In this document: positions 1 to 6,600 of the stretch, in pieces
Layout: each line of letters starts with the position of its first letter
Position numbering within the stretch: position 1 is the stretch's first letter
Assembly (NCBI GenBank): GCA_032250895.1
Contig: JAVVEZ010000066.1
Span: forward strand, 1-20,231
From: JAVVEZ01 sp032250895
GTDB taxonomy: Bacteria; Pseudomonadota; Gammaproteobacteria; Pseudomonadales; Pseudohongiellaceae
Length of the DNA stretch: 20,231 bases
Direction: 5' to 3'
Notes under the pieces: model-generated
What the model saw: only the letters and a program-made list of their open reading frames with translations
Database searches by the model: none
Told to the model about the DNA's origin: nothing
Program-made: the position numbers and the translations under genes

Positions 1-26
1 AATGGACTCGATTTCCCACTCGCCTC

Positions 27-46
27 GCTACGAACACCTGAGTCCG
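27..46 (+). repeat. 20-bp inverted repeat, left copy
   Basis: GCTACGAACACCTGAGTCCG reads here and its exact reverse complement lies at 2102-2121. Allowing two mismatches the match extends to 27 bp on the inner side. The two copies bracket the symporter gene and the PIN-gene fragment, a segment of about 2.1 kb. No transposase lies between them. It could be the end of a mobile element, a rearrangement scar, or a dispersed repeat present twice. Confidence 0.8.
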
Positions 47-117
47 ACAGGCTCCATAGGATCTCTGTCAGCGGGAGCATCGTCTGAAATCAGCTTTCCG
101 GAAGAATTGACGCAAAC

Positions 118-147
118 TTGCACCGATAACTCAGATCAAGGTATAAG
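118..147 (+). promoter_or_regulatory. possible promoter of the PIN-gene fragment
   Basis: TTGCAC (118-123) and TATAAG (142-147) are 18 bp apart, upstream of the broken PIN-domain gene whose TTG start is at 241. The fit to a sigma-70 promoter is only moderate. Nothing else that could be supported was seen in 1-240 apart from the left inverted repeat. Confidence 0.25.
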
Positions 148-240
148 TCAGTCACAATGACAAGAACAGGCTGGAGCCGAATTGAAACCCGGTTTTTCTA
201 CAGCCTCGTTAAGGCCACCGTAGCCATCATGGAGTGAAGC

Positions 241-324
241 TTGCGAACAAACTTTGTCCTGGTAGATTTCGAGAATGTGCAACCAAAGGATATAGGTCTG
301 CTGAAGGACGGACCCTTTAAGTAA
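241..324 (+). pseudogene. N-terminal remnant of a PIN-like domain protein
   Basis: A TTG start at 241 preceded by GGAG (231-234) opens a 27-codon frame beginning LRTNFVLVDFENVQPKDIGL. This matches the N-terminus of the single-domain PIN-like family that starts MRTNxVLxDxENVQP and normally continues into FKV-VFxGAxQ; members are well over 150 residues as far as I recall. Here the frame stops right after PFK. At the break the DNA reads TTTAAGTAAGGTGAAG, so a tandem TAAG duplication (about 317-324) shifts the frame and makes the stop. Restoring the frame recovers only two more expected residues before similarity is lost, so the rest of the gene is missing. The conserved acidic residues D and E at positions 9 and 11 remain, but the nuclease fold cannot form. 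The putP-like gene ends about 60 bp away on the other strand. Confidence 0.75.
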
Positions 325-384
325 GGTGAAGGCCTTATCGCGATCAGGCCCAGGTTCCTGGCCAGGCTTTGATAAGAGATTGCT

Positions 385-1911
385 TCAGAGTCTCTTGCCG
401 GCCGCATCCAGTTCGACCGCCACACCATCGAGTTGCAACTGCCCCTTGTGGTCCAGCAGGCTCACCATGATGGCCACCAGGCCAGACACCAGAAAGGCCG
501 GGAAGAGGACGTCCAGCGCTTCCAGATAGGCGGTTCCATTCGTCCAGCCCAGGACCTGGAGCAGGGGAGGCGCGGCAAACTTGAACAGGGGAACCGCCAG
601 AAAGCCGGCGACCATCGCAAGCTTTGCGGCAAGCGCGGTCAGTCTGCGCCAGTACAGGCTCAGGATGATCACCGGGCAGAAGGTTGCCGCAATCCCCGAC
701 CAGCCGAAGATGATGATCCAGAATACCCCGTTCTCGGCATCGTGCAGCAGAATGCCCATGCCGATGGCATAGGCCAGCAGGGCCAGCACCAGGGTTGCCC
801 GCTGACTCAATCTGAGCAAGGTGTCGTCCGGCATGGCGGGATGCCGGGTTTTCTGCCAGTAATCCCTGACGCCGGCGCTGGAGGCGACGACCAGCAGGGA
901 ATCGATGGTGGACATGATGGCCGCCAGCACCATGGCGATATAGAAGCCGGCCACAAACGAGGGCAACAGGGCCTGGGACATGAAGGGCAGAATATTGTCC
1001 GGATCCCCGCCGATCTGGGCGCTGGTGAACAGGGCCCTCCCGGTCAAGCCCACCAATACGGCACCGGCATCGGCCAGCAGGGTCCAGGTCAGTGCGACCA
1101 CGGCGCCGCGCCGCAGTTCGCTTTCGCTGCGCAGCGCAATGAAGCGCACAAAGACCTGGGGTGAGCCCAGAAAGCCGATGCCGATGGCCGCAAAACCGAT
1201 GGTTTTGGCGATGGTTAAACTGGTCCAGCCCTCCCCGAAGGTGGCAGACAGATGCGCCGGATAGCTGGTCGTCAGCGTCGTAACGATATTGCTTACACCG
1301 CCGGCTTCCAGCAGGCCCACGATGGGCAGCAGCACCAGGCCGCTCACCATCAGCAGGCCCTGAAACACGTCCGACCATACCACGGCGACAAAACCACCCT
1401 TGGTGATATAGAGCAGCACCACCAGGAAACCGATGGTGGCACCGAGGAAGTGATTCATGTCCAGAAAGGAGTTGAAGGCCTTGCCGGTGGCGAAGACCTG
1501 GGAGCCGGCATAAATCGGCACGAAGACGATCAACGCACCGGCAGCGATCAGCCGCAGCCAGTGTCCGGAGTCGCGGAAGCGTGCCTCCAGGTAATCCGGG
1601 ATGGTGACGCTGTCATAGCGGTCGGTCAGACGCTTGAAACGCCGTGCCAGCAGCAGCCAGGCAGCTGCGACGCCCAGTAACTCCCCCAACACGATCCAGA
1701 AGCCCTGGACGCCGAAGGCGAAGCCGGTACCGGTCAGGCCCAGCATCAGCCAGGCCGACTCTCCGGTGGCCCGCGAGGAGAAGGCAATATTGATGAAGCC
1801 GAGATTCTTGCCGCCGGCAAAATAGTCGCGAATCGTGTGCATGCGCCGGGATGCAAGATAACCCAGCACGAGCAGAACCATGCAGTACGAGGCGACTGCC
1901 AGGGATTTCAA
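385..1911 (-). CDS. sodium:solute symporter (SSS family), PutP-like
   Basis: This inner-membrane sodium:solute symporter of 508 residues has about 13 predicted hydrophobic segments and the family hallmarks. These include the FAGGKNLG loop (31-38), the PDYLEARF segment (105-112), and IMSTIDSLLVVASS (332-345), whose Ser-Thr pair corresponds to the Na+ site of PutP. Proline is a reasonable substrate because putA lies 4.7 kb away, but this is inference. The first transmembrane region reads RATGESAW, where E. coli PutP has an Asp important for Na+ binding; here that position is Gly followed by Glu. The TTG start at 1911 is the first usable codon, yet the only strong ribosome site, GGAGG at 1933-1937, lies 6 nt before an in-frame GTC (1924-1926) and 21 nt before TTG. 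The native start may therefore have been that codon, giving VNDILLKSL at the N-terminus. A 14-bp tandem repeat lies upstream. Confidence 0.9.
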   Translation of the reverse strand: MKSLAVASYCMVLLVLGYLASRRMHTIRDYFAGGKNLGFINIAFSSRATGESAWLMLGLTGTGFAFGVQGFWIVLGELLGVAAAWLLLARRFKRLTDRYDSVTIPDYLEARFRDSGHWLRLIAAGALIVFVPIYAGSQVFATGKAFNSFLDMNHFLGATIGFLVVLLYITKGGFVAVVWSDVFQGLLMVSGLVLLPIVGLLEAGGVSNIVTTLTTSYPAHLSATFGEGWTSLTIAKTIGFAAIGIGFLGSPQVFVRFIALRSESELRRGAVVALTWTLLADAGAVLVGLTGRALFTSAQIGGDPDNILPFMSQALLPSFVAGFYIAMVLAAIMSTIDSLLVVASSAGVRDYWQKTRHPAMPDDTLLRLSQRATLVLALLAYAIGMGILLHDAENGVFWIIIFGWSGIAATFCPVIILSLYWRRLTALAAKLAMVAGFLAVPLFKFAAPPLLQVLGWTNGTAYLEALDVLFPAFLVSGLVAIMVSLLDHKGQLQLDGVAVELDAAGKRL

Positions 1912-1948
1912 GAGAATGTCGTTGACGTCAAACCTCCAGCGATGATCC

Positions 1949-2038
1949 GAACCATTTCATCTGAACCATTTCATCAGCACTATTTCATCAGAACCATTTC
2001 ATCAGAACCATTTCATCAGAACTATTTCATCAGAACCA
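1949..2038. repeat. 14-bp tandem repeat (minisatellite) upstream of the symporter
   Basis: Six full units and a partial seventh of consensus GAACCATTTCATCA start at 1949, 1963, 1977, 1991, 2005, 2019 and 2033. Units 1, 3 and 6 carry one or two changes; units 2, 4 and 5 are identical. The array lies 38 to 127 bp upstream of the symporter TTG start, inside its leader or promoter. An A8/T8 run at 2074-2081 lies just beyond it. A 14-bp unit does not preserve reading frame, so it is unlikely to encode protein. Copy-number change would move any promoter beyond the array relative to the gene. Confidence 0.9.
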
Positions 2039-2101
2039 GGCCACCTGTCAGTGGCGAACAAGCGTAAACGGTCTTTTTTTTAAAGTCCACGCCTAGCCCG
2101 C

Positions 2102-2121
2102 CGGACTCAGGTGTTCGTAGC
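2102..2121 (-). repeat. 20-bp inverted repeat, right copy
   Basis: CGGACTCAGGTGTTCGTAGC is the exact reverse complement of 27-46. It lies in the 242-bp gap between the symporter and the glutathionyl-hydroquinone reductase gene, 33 bp beyond the stop of the latter. Sequences outside the repeats show no further similarity. Confidence 0.8.
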
Positions 2122-2153
2122 TGCTCAAGGAAAAAATTCTGGGCCTGATCGGC

Positions 2154-3095
2154 TCAGGGAAAAATCCGCTCGGGACCTGCAGGGATGATGCCGGTGGGGT
2201 TGAGGCTCTTGTGGCTGCCGTAGTAGTGGGCCTTGGCCTGCTTCAGGTCCAGCGTCTGCGCCACACCAGGCATCTGGTACAAGCGTTTCATGTAGGCCGG
2301 GATGTGGGCATATTCCAGCAAGCGCCTGCGATTGCATTTGAAATGGCCGTGATAGACACTGTCGAAGCGAACCAGCGTGGGGAACAGGCGCCAATCCGCC
2401 TCGGTGAGCCGTGTCCCGGCCAGGAAGGGCTGCTCGGCCAGCAGGCCATTGATCCAGTCGAGGCTGTCGAACAGCTCATTGTAGGCTTTTTCATAGGCTG
2501 TCTGAGTGGTGGCAAAACCCGCCTTGTAGACACCATTGTTGACGGTGTCATATACCCGGGTGTTGATGGCATCGATTTCCGGACGCAGGTCCTCGGGATA
2601 AAAATCCAGGGTATTGCCGGTGATCCCGTCAAAAGCCGTATTCAGGATGCGAATGATCTCAGAGGATTCATTGTTGACCAGCGTCTCTTCCTGCTTGTCC
2701 CACAGTATGGGCACCGTCACCCGGCCTTCATAATCCGGCGCCGCCTTGAGATAGAGCTGATAGAGGTAGGAGAGGCCATAGAGTTCATCGCCTCCGGTAG
2801 CGAACTCCCAGCCGTTTTCCAGCATCAGCGGCGTCACAGTGGTGACGCCAATATGCGTGTTGAGGCCTTTCAGAGCCCTGAAAACAAGCGTCCTGTGCGC
2901 CCAGGGGCAGGCCATGGATACAAACAGGTGGTAACGGCCACTGGCGGCGGCAAAGCCGCGCTGGCCCTGCGGCCCGGGGCTGCCATCGGCTGTCACCCAA
3001 TGCCGGAAGCGGCTCTCCTGGCGCTTGAACTCACCGCCTGTGGCGCTGGTGTCGTACCATTGGTCGTGCCATTGGCCCTTGATCAGTATTCCCAT
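2154..3095 (-). CDS. yqjG: glutathionyl-hydroquinone reductase (YqjG/ECM4-type glutathione transferase)
   Basis: This cytosolic Xi-class glutathione S-transferase of 313 residues is close to E. coli YqjG in length (328). It reduces glutathionyl-hydroquinones to free hydroquinone using glutathione, forming a mixed disulfide on a catalytic cysteine. The family signature CPWAHR is at 63-68, with Cys63 the catalytic residue. The N-terminal thioredoxin-like half contains VPILWDKQEETLVNNESSEI, and the helical C-terminal half contains GTRLTEADWRLFPTLVRFD. ATG at 3095 is supported by AGGAG 6 nt upstream. A TATAAT-containing promoter lies at 3183-3210. The gene is divergent from the small zinc-associated protein gene at 3249 and close to glutathionylspermidine synthetase, so three thiol-related genes sit together. 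Confidence 0.93.
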   Translation of the reverse strand: MGILIKGQWHDQWYDTSATGGEFKRQESRFRHWVTADGSPGPQGQRGFAAASGRYHLFVSMACPWAHRTLVFRALKGLNTHIGVTTVTPLMLENGWEFATGGDELYGLSYLYQLYLKAAPDYEGRVTVPILWDKQEETLVNNESSEIIRILNTAFDGITGNTLDFYPEDLRPEIDAINTRVYDTVNNGVYKAGFATTQTAYEKAYNELFDSLDWINGLLAEQPFLAGTRLTEADWRLFPTLVRFDSVYHGHFKCNRRRLLEYAHIPAYMKRLYQMPGVAQTLDLKQAKAHYYGSHKSLNPTGIIPAGPERIFP

Positions 3096-3150
3096 CGACT
3101 ACTCCTGTTGCTTGCCATTGGTTGGTTTCCGCTAAAATTCCGACACAGCC

Positions 3151-3176
3151 TGTAACATTTTCGGATTTGTTGTAAC
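3151..3176 (+). promoter_or_regulatory. paired TGTAAC motif, offset 20 bp
   Basis: TGTAAC occurs at 3151-3156 and again at 3171-3176, exactly 20 bp apart. The opposite strand reads GTTACA-N14-GTTACA. The same arrangement occurs at 17698-17723 upstream of ynjB. The pair lies between the divergent reductase and zinc-protein genes, within the reductase leader if the 3183-3210 promoter is used. Direct repeats two helical turns apart suit a response regulator of the OmpR type, or could be part of an ECF-type promoter. Neither is shown. Confidence 0.4.
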
Positions 3177-3182
3177 TTGGCG

Positions 3183-3210
3183 ATTATACGGGTGCAGCGG
3201 CCGGGTGCAA
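3183..3210 (-). promoter_or_regulatory. sigma-70-like promoter of the reductase gene
   Basis: On the minus strand, TTGCAC (3205-3210) and a perfect TATAAT (3183-3188) are separated by 16 bp. They point toward the glutathionyl-hydroquinone reductase, about 88 nt upstream of its ATG. The -35 is weak. Confidence 0.45.
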
Positions 3211-3248
3211 TTCAGCGGTACCGATACAGACCAGGGAGAGCAAAGAAA

Positions 3249-3515
3249 ATGTTTACCTGCAAGCATTTTGCCAGACATGCCAATGTTTATCTGGAGACCG
3301 AACTGCCCCCTGTGCTACACCTGCGCTTCACCATGCATCGCATGATCTGCCGTAATTGCCGCCGTTATCTGAACCAGATGCGACAGGTGGCGCGCCTGGC
3401 CATGACGATGTTTCCGGCAGCACTGCCGGATCCGGTGGAAGAAAGTTTGCTGCGGGCTTTCCGAGAGAGGCAGCAGAGGCATTCAGAGCATATTTTCATC
3501 CGGCATGATGCGTAA
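3249..3515 (+). CDS. small zinc-associated anti-sigma-like (zf-HC2/ZAS) protein
   Basis: This is an 88-residue soluble protein with the zinc-associated anti-sigma signature: Cys4, then HRMICRNC giving His30-x3-Cys34-x2-Cys37. In RsrA/ChrR-type proteins these residues bind zinc and hold an ECF sigma factor inactive until oxidised or triggered. The stretch DNA-encoded as YLETELP (14-20) and CRRYLNQM (37-44) fits the small zf-HC2 partners usually found just downstream of an ECF sigma gene. No sigma gene is adjacent; the only one seen is at 17747-18361. No membrane segment is present. ATG at 3249 is chosen because GGGAGAG lies about 9 nt upstream; an in-frame TTG at 3177 lacks that support. Its last 33 bp overlap the end of the convergent glutathionylspermidine synthetase gene. 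The partner and function are inferred. Confidence 0.75.
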   Translation: MFTCKHFARHANVYLETELPPVLHLRFTMHRMICRNCRRYLNQMRQVARLAMTMFPAALPDPVEESLLRAFRERQQRHSEHIFIRHDA

Positions 3516-5369
3516 GGGCAGCACATCGCTGTCCTTGGTCAGCAGGGCGTTTCTGTCGGCACGAATACAAGAGCCGGCGTAAGTGCCCGCCACCGAAAAG
3601 GTGGATACCTGGGCGCTGAAACCCTGCAATTCTGGCAATAAGCAAAGCGCCTGATAAATCAGGTCATGATGCTCGAACTGGCCGGAGGTTTCGGCGATGA
3701 CCGTGCCGGCTTCGACCATGCTGATATTCGAGCCGCAGCGGCCGGCAATGGGTTTTGCCGCATAGCCTTTGCTGAGCAGGGAGGGGTCGAGGCTGAACTG
3801 GGTATTCAGCAGATAGGGATGGTCCGGGAACAGCATCCACAGCACCGCCAGAATGGCCTTGTTGCTGGGGATCAGGGTCCACAGCGGCTCATATACCATG
3901 ACTTCCTTGCGCAGCAGCACGTCCACCAGCCTTGGGGTGCCGGCTTTTACCTGGTCGAGCTGGTAGTGCCGGAGTTTGAACTCGTCTTCCTCACACTCGG
4001 CACGAATCTGGTCCAGCGCCGTTTCCCAGGCCCAGGTCTTCCATACCCAGGTTACTTCTATGCCTTCGGCATCAACGATTTTGCCTGCCTGGTTCCAGTG
4101 CAGGCCGGAAACCCCCTTGAGCACCTTGCAGGTGATACCGGCCCTTTCCAGGGCCGCCTTCATGAACAGGGCGTGATAGGTCTCTTCCAGGTCCTGATCC
4201 TGCATGATGTGCAGCACGCCCTGCACGGCGCTGGCCTTCCAGGCTTCGACCAGCATCGGGTGCAGCCTGTCGCCGGCACTGCGGCCCGCGTCCACCTCAA
4301 AGTGCTCGGCCCATTTGTCCTGGACCTTGCCGCATTCCATATGGCAGGAACAGGAGTCGGCATTGTATTCGTAGACCTTGATGCCGGCTTCCGTCATGCA
4401 GAAATCAAAGCGCCCGGTGATCATCTGGTTTTTGCGATTGTCCCAGGACTGACGAATGCGGCTCCACAGGGCCCTGGGCAGATTGAATTTTTCCAGCCAT
4501 TCGTCATTTTGCAGCACGAAATCGGTGGCATGCATGAACAGGGCATGCAACTCGTTGGTGGCGCGCTTCAGTTCCTTGATGGCCGTTTCGGAAATCTCGA
4601 AATACCTGTAGATGTCCTCGTCGTGCGTGCTCAGTTTGTGGCCGCCCATCGTTTTGACGAAGATGGCTTCATCTTCATTGGCGATATTCAGCCAGGATTC
4701 CCCGGGGTCCTTGCGGTTTTCAGCTTCGCGCAGTTGCAGGTTGAAGAGTTTTTTATCCGGCATTTCGATGATTTCAGAAAAACTGGAATCATCGGTCTGT
4801 ATGACCCAGCCCAGCAGGACGTCATCACCCAGATCGCACTGAATCCAGTAAGCGCCGTCGGCGGAGATGCTGGCCTTGATTTCGCGTGAATAGGCCTGAT
4901 CCTGCGGCCATACCTGGTGATGAAAATTCTGCTCGACGAAGCGTATCCGGTCGGGGAGCACCTCGCTCACGATGGCCACATGGCCGGTAATTTCAAACTC
5001 GCCACCTTCACCCCAGACCAGCAGGCAGCCAGGCTCCGGATGCCGTTTGGCACCGTTCCTGAAAGAATGCAGAGGCAGCCATTTGTTGCTTTTTATGACA
5101 CGAACAGCGCGCAGGTTGAATATGTCATAGGCCATGGCCACGTCTTCAAAAATATACCCCTTGTTCAGGTAGAGCCAGCGTCTGGCAAATTCCACACACT
5201 GCCATTTATGGCCCATGAAAACGCCATCAACGTAACTTCTGTAGGCATGACGATTGGGAAGTTCCCTGTCATCCGCCGTCTCATAGTCGGACGAATACAC
5301 CGGAACATTGCCGGGGGCGATGCCCAGCAGAGTGCCAAATCTGGCGGGGGGACTGAAGGCGTGGGTCAT
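3483..5369 (-). CDS. gsp: bifunctional glutathionylspermidine synthetase/amidase
   Basis: This cytosolic enzyme of 628 residues (E. coli GspSA has 619) joins glutathione to spermidine with ATP and can also hydrolyse the product. The N-terminal CHAP-type amidase domain (about 1-200) shows HKWQCVEFARRW with Cys58, the TGHVAIV motif with His130, and FVEQN with Glu146. These match the E. coli Cys59/His131/Glu147 triad offset by one. The ATP-grasp synthetase follows, with TGRFDF (318-323), VYEYNADS (332-339), AKPIAGRCGSN (538-548) and a C-terminal TKDSDVLPLRI. Both active sites look intact. ATG at 5369 is clear from the alignment, although the ribosome site is weak. A possible -10, TATAGA, lies at 5409-5414 on the minus strand. 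The 3' end overlaps the convergent zinc-protein gene by 33 bp. Confidence 0.95.
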   Translation of the reverse strand: MTHAFSPPARFGTLLGIAPGNVPVYSSDYETADDRELPNRHAYRSYVDGVFMGHKWQCVEFARRWLYLNKGYIFEDVAMAYDIFNLRAVRVIKSNKWLPLHSFRNGAKRHPEPGCLLVWGEGGEFEITGHVAIVSEVLPDRIRFVEQNFHHQVWPQDQAYSREIKASISADGAYWIQCDLGDDVLLGWVIQTDDSSFSEIIEMPDKKLFNLQLREAENRKDPGESWLNIANEDEAIFVKTMGGHKLSTHDEDIYRYFEISETAIKELKRATNELHALFMHATDFVLQNDEWLEKFNLPRALWSRIRQSWDNRKNQMITGRFDFCMTEAGIKVYEYNADSCSCHMECGKVQDKWAEHFEVDAGRSAGDRLHPMLVEAWKASAVQGVLHIMQDQDLEETYHALFMKAALERAGITCKVLKGVSGLHWNQAGKIVDAEGIEVTWVWKTWAWETALDQIRAECEEDEFKLRHYQLDQVKAGTPRLVDVLLRKEVMVYEPLWTLIPSNKAILAVLWMLFPDHPYLLNTQFSLDPSLLSKGYAAKPIAGRCGSNISMVEAGTVIAETSGQFEHHDLIYQALCLLPELQGFSAQVSTFSVAGTYAGSCIRADRNALLTKDSDVLPLRIMPDENML

Positions 5370-5495
5370 GGTAGTTCAAGATCTGTGTGAGAAGATGCAG
5401 AATAAGGGTCTATACTCTAACAGCCTGCTGGATGAACGAACAGGGGCTGTCCAGGGAACCTGTAGGTATTTCTGGTGCCGAAATTGATTCAAGGA

Positions 5496-5568
5496 ACCGT
5501 CATCCCGGCGCAGGCCGGGATCCAGATCGTTGATTTCACTGGGTCCCGACCTTGAGCGGAGCGACGGT
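5496..5568. repeat. REP/MITE-like palindromic element
   Basis: The left end contains the hairpin ATCCCGGC-GCAG-GCCGGGAT (5502-5521), typical of the widespread 'TCATCCCGGCGxAGGCCGGGATCCAG' class of dispersed bacterial repeats. The outer 30 nt on each side, ACCGTC to CCAG on the left and CTGG to GACGGT on the right, are imperfect inverted repeats matching at 21 of 30 positions. No coding potential fits this 73-bp unit. It sits just before the DUF3014 gene and could affect its transcription or mRNA structure. Confidence 0.6.
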
Positions 5569-5616
5569 GGAGGGCGTGTTCAAAGTATCCTTAGCCGCAT
5601 TAACTGGAGAGTCGAG

Positions 5617-6450
5617 ATGAATAACAGAAATTTGCTGATCACCGCTGCCGTCGTTCTGGCCGCTCTGTTGTTGATCTACGTCGTCGGTCGAGGTCCTGAT
5701 GAAGAGCCCGCCGTGGCGGTGAGTACGGAGAGCGAGCAGTTGCAGCCGCGCGAGCTTGAAGCGACCCAATTCCGGCCGCCGCCCGAGCCGCAGGCTCCGG
5801 CAAGCCCGCCACAGATAACGGAGGAAGTCCCTGTCGAGCCTCCAGGCCCGCCGGAACCTGAACCGGCAGCCTTGCCGGGGCTCAATGACAGCGATGAATT
5901 CGTTCGCGAGCAGCTCGCGGAGCTGAGCGTGGGGGCACAGGTCCTGCCGATCCTGGTTGCCGACGAAATCATCCGCAAGGTGGCGGTACTGACGGAAAAT
6001 ACCAGCCGGGGAGTATTGCCGCTGAGAGACCTGCCCTTGCGCAGCCTGACGCAACCGATGCAGGTGCGGCGTCTGGAGAACGAGATCTATCTGATGGACC
6101 CCGCTTCCTATCATCGCTTCGACCCCGTGGTGGATGCCTTGGTGGCTGTGGATGTGGACCAGGCCCTGTCTGCATACCAGACCTTGTCGCCTTTGCTGCA
6201 ACAGGCCTATGCCGAGATCGGCTATCCGAACCGCAGCTTCGAAGAGGCTCTTGTCGAGACTATCGACAGGGTCTTGAATGCCCCGATGGAGCAAGGTCCG
6301 TTTCGCCTGGTCCGTCCCGCGGTGATGTATCGCTTTGCCGATGAAAGACTGGAAAAACTCAGCGATGTGGAGAAGCTGCTGCTGCGCATGGGGCCGGACA
6401 ACGCCGAAAGGCTCAAGCAGAAATTACGGGAGTTCCGGGATCGCTTGTAG
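5617..6450 (+). CDS. DUF3014 domain protein, membrane-anchored
   Basis: This uncharacterised protein has 277 residues. Residues 6-23 form one hydrophobic helix directly after MNNRN, so the protein is probably anchored in the inner membrane with its body in the periplasm. A Pro/Glu-rich linker (about 45-90, many PPxPEP repeats) leads to a globular C-terminal domain. That domain carries the DUF3014 pattern: a DEFVREQL start near 93, the RPLPLRDLPLRSLTQPM-like segment, then SYHRFDPVVDAL and a C-terminal YRFADERLEKLSDVEKLLLRMGP stretch. ATG at 5617 is supported by TGGAGA about 6 nt upstream. A palindromic element lies just before it, and putA follows 150 bp downstream in the same direction. The molecular role is unknown. 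Confidence 0.85.
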   Translation: MNNRNLLITAAVVLAALLLIYVVGRGPDEEPAVAVSTESEQLQPRELEATQFRPPPEPQAPASPPQITEEVPVEPPGPPEPEPAALPGLNDSDEFVREQLAELSVGAQVLPILVADEIIRKVAVLTENTSRGVLPLRDLPLRSLTQPMQVRRLENEIYLMDPASYHRFDPVVDALVAVDVDQALSAYQTLSPLLQQAYAEIGYPNRSFEEALVETIDRVLNAPMEQGPFRLVRPAVMYRFADERLEKLSDVEKLLLRMGPDNAERLKQKLREFRDRL

Positions 6451-6600
6451 GCCTGACTGTCCTTGTCCGGGGAGTCCGCTTTCTCCAGCGCATAGCGGAT
6501 ACAGCCGTCCACGAAGTTTCCACGTATCAGACCTGCGAGTAAACTTGCCGACGTATATGCCGCCGGCGACGTTCGTCCCGCTGTCCCGGAGTTGACCACA

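Noticed and set aside
340..366. Terminator hairpin downstream of the symporter
   Set aside because: CCAGG-TT-CCTGG has an impossible 2-nt loop and no following T-run on the minus strand.
3666..4889. 407-codon plus-strand open frame opposite the glutathionylspermidine gene
   Set aside because: It lies wholly antisense to a gene with two intact active sites and has no family similarity.
6451..6600. Minus-strand coding fragment between the DUF3014 gene and putA
   Set aside because: Open in two frames, but neither translation resembles a known family, and the region more likely holds the putA leader.
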